Part shown: positions 13,894 to 19,208 of the stretch, piece after piece
Layout: every line of letters starts with the position of its first letter
Position numbering within the stretch: position 1 is the stretch's first letter
Assembly: GCA_910579015.1 (NCBI GenBank)
Contig: CAJTRO010000044.1
Span: forward strand, 3,631 to 22,838
Length of the DNA stretch: 19,208 bases
DNA from: an uncultured Dorea sp.
GTDB taxonomy: Bacteria; Bacillota_A; Clostridia; Lachnospirales; Lachnospiraceae
Reading direction: 5' to 3'
Position numbers and translations under genes: made by a program
Notes under the pieces: generated by a model
The model's database searches: none
What the model saw: the letters and a program-made list of their open reading frames with translations, nothing else
What the model was told of the DNA's origin: nothing

Positions 13894-13922
13894 TTGTATG
13901 AAACCGCAAAATAAGGTATAAT
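13894..13922 (+). promoter_or_regulatory. Promoter of pfkA and downstream genes
   Basis: TATAAT (13917-13922) is perfect and lies 17 bp after TTGTAT (13894-13899), which keeps the TTG of the -35 box. Transcripts would start near 13929, about 48 nt before pfkA. It diverges from the map promoter, the two -10 boxes being about 60 bp apart. Confidence 0.65.
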
Positions 13923-13976
13923 CTGAAAGTAAAGAGCTGTTCCGAAGACACGGAGAGAAGAAAGGAGTAGTGCCAC

Positions 13977-15053
13977 ATGTTAAGAATAGGAATGCTTACA
14001 AGCGGAGGAGACTGTCAGGCTTTGAATGCCGCCATGCGCGGGGTTGTGAAGGGAATCTGTTCCAAGAGGGATGATGTTGAGATCTATGGATTCCAGGAGG
14101 GATATAAGGGACTGATCTATTCGAATTTCAAGATGCTGACTTCCAGGGATTTCTCAGGGATACTGACCATTGGAGGGACGATTCTCGGGACGTCCAGGCA
14201 GCCCTTTAAGCTGATGCGTGTGCCGGATGAGAACGGCCTTGACAAGGTTGAAGCCATGAAGCATACTTACCATAAGCTGAATCTCGATTGTCTGGTAGTG
14301 CTTGGAGGCAACGGCACGCATAAGACGGCGAATATGCTGAGGGAGGAAGGTCTGCATGTCATAACGCTTCCGAAGACGATTGACAACGATCTGTGGGGAA
14401 CGGATATGACGTTCGGGTTCCAGAGTGCGGTCGATATTGCGACAGACACGATCGACAAGATCCATACGACAGCTACATCCCACAGCCGTGTATTTATCAT
14501 AGAGGTTATGGGACATAAGGTGGGCTGGGTTACTCTGCACGCGGGAATCGCAGGCGGCGCGGATATCATCATGCTTCCGGAGATCCCGTATGATATCAAT
14601 GTGGTGGTGGACGCCATCAATAAGAGAAAAGCGGCGGGCAAGAAATTCACGATCATTGCGGTTGCGGAGGGCGCCATTTCCAAGGAGGATGCGAAGCTGT
14701 CCAAGAAGGAACTGAAGGCGAAGAAGGAGAAGAACAAGTATCCGTCTGTCGCATATGAGATAGCCGAGAAGATCCAGAAGAGGTCGGATCAGGAGGTGCG
14801 TATCACGGTTCCGGGACATACACAGAGAGGCGGTTCGCCGTGTCCGTATGACAGGGTGCTTGCGACGAGGCTTGGCGCGGCGGCGGCAGAGGCGATCTTA
14901 GATGGAGATTATGGCTATATGCTGGGCGTCAAGAAGAATGATATCGTGCGTGTTCCGCTCTCAGAGGTTGCGGGAAAGCTTAAGTATGTAGATCCGAAGT
15001 CCAGCATCATCAAGGAAGCTGAGATGACGGGGATCAGTTTTGGCGTGAAATAA
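13977..15053 (+). CDS. pfkA: 6-phosphofructokinase with mixed ATP/PPi-type active site
   Basis: A 358-residue phosphofructokinase that phosphorylates fructose 6-phosphate to fructose 1,6-bisphosphate, the committed step of glycolysis. The core motifs TSGGDCQALNAAMRG (8-22), ILTIGGTILGTSR (62-74), GGNGT (110-114), PKTIDNDLWGTD (132-143), EVMGHKVGW (175-183) and PGHTQRGGSP (278-287) are present. In ATP enzymes the two donor-determining positions are Gly (GGDGS) and Gly (PGTIDND); PPi enzymes carry Asp and Lys. Here they are Gly113 and Lys133, the mixed pattern known from some ATP-dependent group III enzymes. Asn112 replaces the usual metal-side Asp, and CQALN replaces C/APGxN. A lysine-rich insert lies at about 235-254 (KEDAKLSKKELKAKKEKNK). 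AAAGGAG is 9 nt upstream. dnaX follows after 33 nt with no terminator. Phosphofructokinase is sure; the phosphate donor is not. Confidence 0.92.
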   Translation: MLRIGMLTSGGDCQALNAAMRGVVKGICSKRDDVEIYGFQEGYKGLIYSNFKMLTSRDFSGILTIGGTILGTSRQPFKLMRVPDENGLDKVEAMKHTYHKLNLDCLVVLGGNGTHKTANMLREEGLHVITLPKTIDNDLWGTDMTFGFQSAVDIATDTIDKIHTTATSHSRVFIIEVMGHKVGWVTLHAGIAGGADIIMLPEIPYDINVVVDAINKRKAAGKKFTIIAVAEGAISKEDAKLSKKELKAKKEKNKYPSVAYEIAEKIQKRSDQEVRITVPGHTQRGGSPCPYDRVLATRLGAAAAEAILDGDYGYMLGVKKNDIVRVPLSEVAGKLKYVDPKSSIIKEAEMTGISFGVK

Positions 15054-15086
15054 GAAAAGAGGGGAATAGACAGGGGAGTGTAGAGA

Positions 15087-16664
15087 ATGTCGTATATGGC
15101 ATTATACCGGAAGTTCCGGCCGGATGGATTTGAAGATGTTAAGGGACAGGAAGCGATCGTAAAGACGCTTAAGAACCAGATCAGGGCGAAGCGGATCGGC
15201 CATGCCTATCTGTTCTGCGGGACCAGGGGTACAGGGAAGACGACCGTGGCGAAGATATTTGCGAAGGCGGTGAACTGCGAGCACACGGAGGATGGAAGCC
15301 CCTGCGGTGAGTGTAATGTATGCAGGGCGATAGCCGCAGGTGTCTCTATGAATGTGATCGAGATCGACGCGGCTTCTAACAACGGTGTGGATAATATCCG
15401 GGAGATCCGGGAGGAGGTGGCATACCGTCCGACAGAGGGGCGGTATAAGGTCTATATTATAGATGAGGTCCATATGCTTTCTATAGGCGCGTTTAACGCA
15501 CTCCTCAAGACGCTGGAGGAACCGCCGGAGTATGTGATCTTCATCCTTGCAACGACGGAAGCGCACAAGATACCGGTTACGATACTGAGCCGGTGCCAGC
15601 GTTATGATTTTAAGCGGATCAGCATCGAGACCATTTCCGCAAGGCTCAGGGAACTGATCGATAAGGAGCAGTGGGAGGTGGAGGATAAGGCGGTCCGCTA
15701 TATCGCGAAGATGGCGGACGGCTCTATGCGTGACAGCTTAAGCCTTCTTGACCAGTGTGCGTCGTTCTATATCGGCGAGAGGCTGACGTATGACCATGTT
15801 CTGGAGGTACTGGGGGCGGTGGATACGGAGGTGTTCAGCCGTCTGTTAAGAGAGCTGATTGCCATGGATGTGCACCGTGTGATCAAGACGGTGGATGAGC
15901 TGGTGATGCAGGGAAGGGAGCTTGCGCAGCTTGCGGCGGATTTCACCTGGTATCTGAGGAATCTTCTGCTGGTGCAAGGCTCGGATCAGATGGAGGATAT
16001 ACTGGATGTGTCGACGGAGAATCTTGCGCAGCTTAAGGAAGAGGCGCAGATGCTTGACAGTGATACGCTGATCCGTTATATCAGGATATTTTCGGAGCTT
16101 ACGAATCAACTTAAGTATTCGACACAGAAGAGGGTTCTTCTGGAGGTGACGCTTATCAAGCTGTGCTGTCCGGCTATGGAGACGGCCAGGGACGCCTTAC
16201 TGGACCGGATACGCGCCATCGAGAAGCAGTTGGAAGAGGGACTTTACCGGGCGCCGGCGCCGGATAGAGATATCAGAGAACAAGGAGACAGCGCGGTGCG
16301 GGCAGAACAGCCCCGGCCAAAGCTTCCGGAGGCTCTGAGTGAGGATGTGAAGGCGGTGGCGGAGAATTTCCGCACGATCGCAAATGATATCTCGCCTATG
16401 CTTAAGAGTTACCTTAAGAAGGCGAGGCTGAGCGCGGGGGAAGGAAACCGGCTGTTGATCGTGTGCCCGGATGAGATGGGCGCAAGCGTGGTCGGGACGC
16501 AGGAGCATAAGGCGGAGATTGAGGAGCGTATACAGGAGAAGATCGGCAAACAGGTAGAGATCGAGGTGCGCCAGGTGGAGACCGGACGCAGGTTTGAGGA
16601 CCAGTTTGTGGATATTGAGGAGCTGGGCAGTCTTATCAATATGGAGATTACGGTAGAGGATTAG
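15087..16664 (+). CDS. dnaX: DNA polymerase III subunit gamma/tau
   Basis: A 525-residue clamp-loader subunit. The clamp loader opens the beta ring, places it on primed DNA and tethers the polymerase. Walker A GTRGTGKT (45-52), the four zinc cysteines C64, C73, C76, C79, Walker B/DEVH (VYIIDEVHML, 122-131) and the SRC box (ILSRCQRYDF) mark the AAA+ part. Lid and collar domains run to about 365, and a variable C-terminal region binds the polymerase. I saw no A-rich slippery run that would make a shorter gamma form, so only tau is expected. AGGGGAG (15072-15078) precedes the ATG by 8 nt. The dnaX-ebfC-recR order is conserved in most bacteria. Being behind pfkA links replication to a glycolytic promoter. 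Confidence 0.95.
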   Translation: MSYMALYRKFRPDGFEDVKGQEAIVKTLKNQIRAKRIGHAYLFCGTRGTGKTTVAKIFAKAVNCEHTEDGSPCGECNVCRAIAAGVSMNVIEIDAASNNGVDNIREIREEVAYRPTEGRYKVYIIDEVHMLSIGAFNALLKTLEEPPEYVIFILATTEAHKIPVTILSRCQRYDFKRISIETISARLRELIDKEQWEVEDKAVRYIAKMADGSMRDSLSLLDQCASFYIGERLTYDHVLEVLGAVDTEVFSRLLRELIAMDVHRVIKTVDELVMQGRELAQLAADFTWYLRNLLLVQGSDQMEDILDVSTENLAQLKEEAQMLDSDTLIRYIRIFSELTNQLKYSTQKRVLLEVTLIKLCCPAMETARDALLDRIRAIEKQLEEGLYRAPAPDRDIREQGDSAVRAEQPRPKLPEALSEDVKAVAENFRTIANDISPMLKSYLKKARLSAGEGNRLLIVCPDEMGASVVGTQEHKAEIEERIQEKIGKQVEIEVRQVETGRRFEDQFVDIEELGSLINMEITVED

Positions 16665-16727
16665 GCGGACTGTACACGCAAGCGGCAGCAGATTAAGAAT
16701 AAAAGAGAAGCAGGAGGATATAGGATT

Positions 16728-17081
16728 ATGGCAAAAAGAGGCGGATTCCCGGGCGGAGGTATGCCAGGCAATATGGCGAATCTGATGAAGCAGGCACAGA
16801 AGATGCAGCGTCAGATGGAAGAGCAGGCGAAGGAGATGGAGACGAAGGAATTTAGCGCCACTGCGGGCGGCGGTGCGGTGGAGGCGGTTGTCTCCGGCTC
16901 GAAGAGGCTCTTGAAGGTGAGTCTTGATGAAGAAGCGGTGGATCCGGACGACGTTGAGATGTTGGAAGATCTGATCGTGGCGGCAGTGAACGAGGCGCTT
17001 GACAAGGCGGACGAGGCGTCAGCGTCGGCGATGTCCAAGTTTACCGGCGGCATGGGCGGACAGATACCGGGATTATTCTGA
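16728..17081 (+). CDS. ebfC: YbaB/EbfC nucleoid-associated protein
   Basis: A 117-residue member of the YbaB/EbfC family of small dimeric DNA-binding proteins. A glycine-rich head (GGFPGGGMPGNM) leads into the long helix NLMKQAQKMQRQMEEQAKEM (18-37). The beta part with FSATAGGGAVEAVVSG and the helical hairpin (VEMLEDLIVAAVNEALDKA) follow, the dimer-forming face. The tail returns to glycine (GGMGGQIPGLF). It lies between dnaX and recR as in Bacillus (yaaK) and E. coli. The family's precise role is debated; gene neighbourhood suggests a part in replication or repair. AGGAGG (16712-16717) lies 10 nt upstream; the start codon is ATG. Confidence 0.95.
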   Translation: MAKRGGFPGGGMPGNMANLMKQAQKMQRQMEEQAKEMETKEFSATAGGGAVEAVVSGSKRLLKVSLDEEAVDPDDVEMLEDLIVAAVNEALDKADEASASAMSKFTGGMGGQIPGLF

Positions 17082-17101
17082 CACAGGAGAGTTGAAGACA
17101 G

Positions 17102-17698
17102 ATGGATTACTATAGTAACCAGATCAGCAGATTAATTGAAGAGTTATCATGCCTCCCGGGCATAGGATCAAAGTCAGCGGCAAGGCTGGCTTTTCATTTG
17201 ATACATATGCCTCTGGAGGATGTGGACAGACTGGCGTCGACCATCGTCGAGGCGAAGAAGAATGTCAGATATTGCAGGGAATGCTGTACGCTGACGGATC
17301 AGGAATTGTGCCCGATATGCAGTAACAGCAAGAGAGACCACAAAATGATCATGGTGGTGGAGAACACCAGGGACTTAGCGGCATATGAGAAGACGGGAAA
17401 ATACAGCGGAGTATATCATGTGCTCCACGGCGCCATTTCGCCCATGCTGGGCATCGGACCGGAGGACATTAAGCTTAAGGAGTTGATCGGACGGCTTGAA
17501 GGAGATGTGGACGAGGTGATCATCGCGACGAATTCCAGCCTTGAGGGGGAGACGACGGCAATGTATATCAGTAAGCTGATCAAACCTGCGGGGATCAAGG
17601 TCAGCAGGATCGCGAGCGGAGTGCCGGTGGGAGGCGATCTGGAATATATAGACGAGGTAACTCTGCTCAGGGCGTTAGAGGGCAGGACGGAGCTTTGA
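17102..17698 (+). CDS. recR: Recombination mediator RecR
   Basis: A 198-residue protein of the RecFOR pathway. It forms a ring around DNA and, with RecO, loads RecA onto gapped DNA coated with single-strand-binding protein. The helix-hairpin-helix LPGIGSKSAARLAFHLI (18-34) comes first. The zinc finger uses C58, C61 (or C62), C70 and C73. The Toprim domain (from about 80) contains VVENTRDLAAYEKT, YHVLHGAISPMLGIGPEDI and ATNSSLEGETTAMYI. ASGVPVGGDLEYIDEVTLLRAL is the conserved C terminus. It is 20 nt behind ebfC, with AGGAGA 11 nt before the ATG, and 19 nt ahead of a LacI-type gene, so all belong to one transcript. Confidence 0.97.
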   Translation: MDYYSNQISRLIEELSCLPGIGSKSAARLAFHLIHMPLEDVDRLASTIVEAKKNVRYCRECCTLTDQELCPICSNSKRDHKMIMVVENTRDLAAYEKTGKYSGVYHVLHGAISPMLGIGPEDIKLKELIGRLEGDVDEVIIATNSSLEGETTAMYISKLIKPAGIKVSRIASGVPVGGDLEYIDEVTLLRALEGRTEL

Positions 17699-17717
17699 GT
17701 AACGGGGAGGAAAAGGG

Positions 17718-18830
17718 ATGAAGAAGAAGGTCACGTCTACAGACATTGCCCGGGCGGCGGGGGTGTCTCAGTCTACGGTGTCTATGGTCCTGAATAAGAA
17801 GTATAATGTGTCTTTTTCGAAGAAAACGATAGAGAAGGTTGAAGCGGCGGCAAAGGAGCTCGGGTATATACCGCCGAAGCGCAAGACGCGCAAAGGGGCG
17901 AAGAAGGAGAAGCTGCTGGTAGTATTCTGTTCCAACCTGACGAATCCATATTATGTCATGCTGTTGCAGGGGATTGAAATGCGTGCCAAGGAGCAGGGCT
18001 TCGGGCTGTTCGTATGCAACACACAGCGGGACCTTAAGATGGAGGAGCGATACCTTAAGATGATGTGGGAGCTTCGTCCCCTTGGTATCATCTATACCTG
18101 TAATCCCAGCCATTGCTTCATGGAGCTTGTGAGGGATCTGGCCCAGAGGATTCCGGTGGCGGTCATCAATAACCAGAATGAGAAGATGGACGTGGACGCG
18201 GTGGAGCTTGACAATTCCAAGCTGGGGCGCATCATGGCCGCCCATCTTCTGGAATTAGGCCACCAGAAGGCGGCGTACATCGCACCGCCCCTGACGGCAC
18301 GCCAGAAGCAGAGGTCAAAGCGGGTGGAAGGCTTCCTGAAAGAGTATGAGAAGGCCGGGCTTAACGGAAATGTGATTATCAAGGCGGCCAAAGAGGAAAT
18401 CGACCTGAATGTTGCACATATAGATTCCGAGTACAAGATAGGGTACGACCTGACGAAAGAGCTGTTAAAGGAAGAACCGGATATCACCGCTATTGCGGGG
18501 CTGAACGACATGATCGCATTCGGGATCCTGGACGCGCTTCACGAAGCCAGAATCCGGGTGCCGGCCGACATGTCCGTCATGGGCTGTGACAATACCCTGT
18601 TCGCACGTATGCACAAGGTAGATCTGACAACGATAGAGCACTTCGTCGTCTTCAAGGGACGGGACGCCTGCGACATCATCATGAAGAAGATATCCACCCA
18701 CCAGTCTCCCTATTCCGGCATTACCCCCATCAGTACCTACCATGTAGAATATGAACCCAAGCTGATCATCCGAGGCACGACCAGTTACCCCAGGGAACCA
18801 TCCAAAAGAGGAAAGAAAATAAAAAATTAA
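17718..18830 (+). CDS. LacI-family transcriptional regulator
   Basis: A 370-residue regulator. The N-terminal helix-turn-helix (STDIARAAGVSQSTVSMVLNKK, about 6-28) and hinge AAKELGYIPPK are standard. A basic linker (KRKTRKGAKKEK) leads to a periplasmic-binding-protein-like sugar domain (about 67-345). It shows GIEMRAKEQGF, MAAHLLELGHQKAAYI, AIAGLNDMIAFGILDALHEARIRVPADMSVMGCDN and LTTIEHFVV. It is longer than the usual 330-340 residues because of this linker and a basic C-terminal tail (KRGKKIKN). The ligand is unknown. It is the last gene of the pfkA-dnaX-ebfC-recR run (19-nt gap, GGGGAGG 7 nt upstream). The next gene is a sugar-phosphate aldolase with its own promoter, so that gene or pfkA is a reasonable target, inferred from position only. 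No canonical cre-like operator was recognised. Confidence 0.9.
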   Translation: MKKKVTSTDIARAAGVSQSTVSMVLNKKYNVSFSKKTIEKVEAAAKELGYIPPKRKTRKGAKKEKLLVVFCSNLTNPYYVMLLQGIEMRAKEQGFGLFVCNTQRDLKMEERYLKMMWELRPLGIIYTCNPSHCFMELVRDLAQRIPVAVINNQNEKMDVDAVELDNSKLGRIMAAHLLELGHQKAAYIAPPLTARQKQRSKRVEGFLKEYEKAGLNGNVIIKAAKEEIDLNVAHIDSEYKIGYDLTKELLKEEPDITAIAGLNDMIAFGILDALHEARIRVPADMSVMGCDNTLFARMHKVDLTTIEHFVVFKGRDACDIIMKKISTHQSPYSGITPISTYHVEYEPKLIIRGTTSYPREPSKRGKKIKN

Positions 18831-19008
18831 TATATTTTGAAGAATTATTATTAATAATTGAAAGCCTGTTTTTTAGCACAGGCAGTTTCGGTGCGGTCTT
18901 CCTCTAAACAGATATGCGAGGACGCCCTCAGCGTCGGTGAGATCTTTTTGATTCTATTAATAATGAAGAAATATTAATGAATAAAATTACTAATAAAAAT
19001 GCCCCCTA
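18831..19008. other. AT-rich intergenic region with a structured GC-rich centre
   Basis: Between the LacI gene and the next promoter the sequence becomes AT-rich, with the 10-mer TATTAATAAT at 18849-18858 and again at 18955-18964. The first copy lies in a 12-bp palindrome (18847-18858); TATTAAT recurs at 18972. The segment between the copies contains hairpins GCCTGT/ACAGGC (18865-18884), TCCTC/GAGGA and GACGC/GCGTC. A T5 run follows at about 18945-18949. No open frame with a good ribosome binding site was found. The last hairpin may be a weak terminator for the lacI transcript; a small RNA is not excluded. Confidence 0.35.
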
Positions 19009-19038
19009 TTGACCAACGATATTTGTATAAGCTATAAT
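19009..19038 (+). promoter_or_regulatory. Promoter of the transaldolase-like gene
   Basis: TTGACC (19009-19014, 5 of 6) lies 18 bp before TATAAT (19033-19038). Transcripts would start near 19045. The leader contains a hairpin GGTGT-GATGA-ACACC (19056-19070). An inverted pair TCATCA (19043-19048) / TGATGA (19060-19065) overlaps the start site and could be a repressor site. AAAAGGAGG (19083-19091) ends 7 nt before the ATG. Confidence 0.75.
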
Positions 19039-19098
19039 CAAATCATCAGATAACCGGTGTGATGAACACCACCCGTCAAATCAAAAGGAGGAAGTAAC

Positions 19099-19208
19099 AT
19101 GAAATTTTTCATTGACACAGCAAAGGTAGAGGATATCAGGAAAGCGAATGACATGGGCGTCATCTGCGGAGTGACCACGAATCCGTCCCTGATCGCGAAG
19201 GAAGGCCG
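19099..19208 (+). CDS. Transaldolase-like / fructose-6-phosphate aldolase, N-terminal fragment (cut by window end)
   Basis: Only the first 36 codons are inside the window. They read MKFFIDTAKVEDIRKANDMG followed by VICGVTTNPSLIAKEG. This is the start of the small-transaldolase (TalC/FSA, about 215 residues) family: FIDTA carries the active-site Asp6, and GVTTNPSL the phosphate-side Asn. These enzymes transfer or release a dihydroxyacetone unit from fructose 6-phosphate. Whether it is a true transaldolase or an aldolase needs the rest of the protein, including the Schiff-base lysine. AAAAGGAGG 7 nt upstream and a strong promoter argue for high expression. Its neighbour upstream is the LacI regulator. 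Confidence 0.9.
   Translation, partial: MKFFIDTAKVEDIRKANDMGVICGVTTNPSLIAKEG

Noticed and set aside
15087..16664. Programmed frameshift site in dnaX
   Set aside because: No A-rich slippery heptamer like that of E. coli was seen, so a short gamma form is not supported.
18865..18884. GCCTGT/ACAGGC hairpin as the lacI terminator
   Set aside because: It has a T-run in the loop but none after the stem, so it does not fit a rho-independent terminator.
1..19208. tRNA, rRNA, CRISPR repeats, integrase or transposase genes
   Set aside because: The gaps between genes were read on both strands and none shows a cloverleaf, regularly spaced repeats or mobile-element proteins.

Overview
The window is a stretch of core chromosome from a spore-forming, Gram-positive anaerobe of the Clostridia, most likely a Lachnospiraceae member (Clostridium cluster XIVa). 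Three things point that way. The gene order hup-rqcP-yabP-yabQ-divIC-spoIIE-tilS-hprT-ftsH matches the Bacillus/Clostridium sporulation-division block. There are spore-coat and spoIIE genes. Base composition is roughly balanced, with strong purine-rich ribosome binding sites. I see no tRNA, rRNA, CRISPR array, insertion sequence or prophage gene, and no obviously foreign island.

Layout: (1) 1-1499 holds the 3' end of a CCA-adding tRNA nucleotidyltransferase gene and a CotS-family spore-coat gene with a well-matched sigma-E-type promoter. (2) 1615-3348 is an alpha-phosphoglucomutase gene with its own promoter. (3) 3349-3719 is a gene-free stretch holding a strong promoter and a roughly 260-nt structured leader with repeated GGAC hairpins in front of the HU gene (3720-3995). 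A terminator follows. (4) 4135-6923 holds rqcP, yabP, yabQ, divIC and a short spoIIE. The yabPQ pair has its own sigma-E-like promoter, and a terminator hairpin separates divIC from spoIIE. (5) 7055-12923 holds tilS, hprT and ftsH, overlapping or closely packed, then an intracellular GH13 glucan hydrolase, ending in a terminator shared with the convergent map gene. (6) map (minus strand) and pfkA (plus strand) diverge from a short regulatory region. pfkA starts a tight run pfkA-dnaX-ebfC-recR-lacI. (7) After an AT-rich intergenic region with a very good promoter, a transaldolase-like gene begins and runs off the right edge.

How the genes fit together: one theme is sporulation and division (cotS, yabP, yabQ, divIC, spoIIE). 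A second is translation and protein quality control (cca, rqcP, tilS, ftsH, map). A third is replication and repair (hup, dnaX, ebfC, recR). A fourth is sugar metabolism (phosphoglucomutase, GH13, phosphofructokinase, LacI regulator, transaldolase-like enzyme).

The points most worth a second look are: the GGAC-hairpin leader of hup; SpoIIE without its membrane domain; a phosphofructokinase with a mixed ATP/PPi-type active site; a coat protein that looks like a pseudokinase; terminators placed directly in front of rqcP and spoIIE; and the unexplained AT-rich/structured gap before the transaldolase gene. I do not see a wholly new multi-gene system here.
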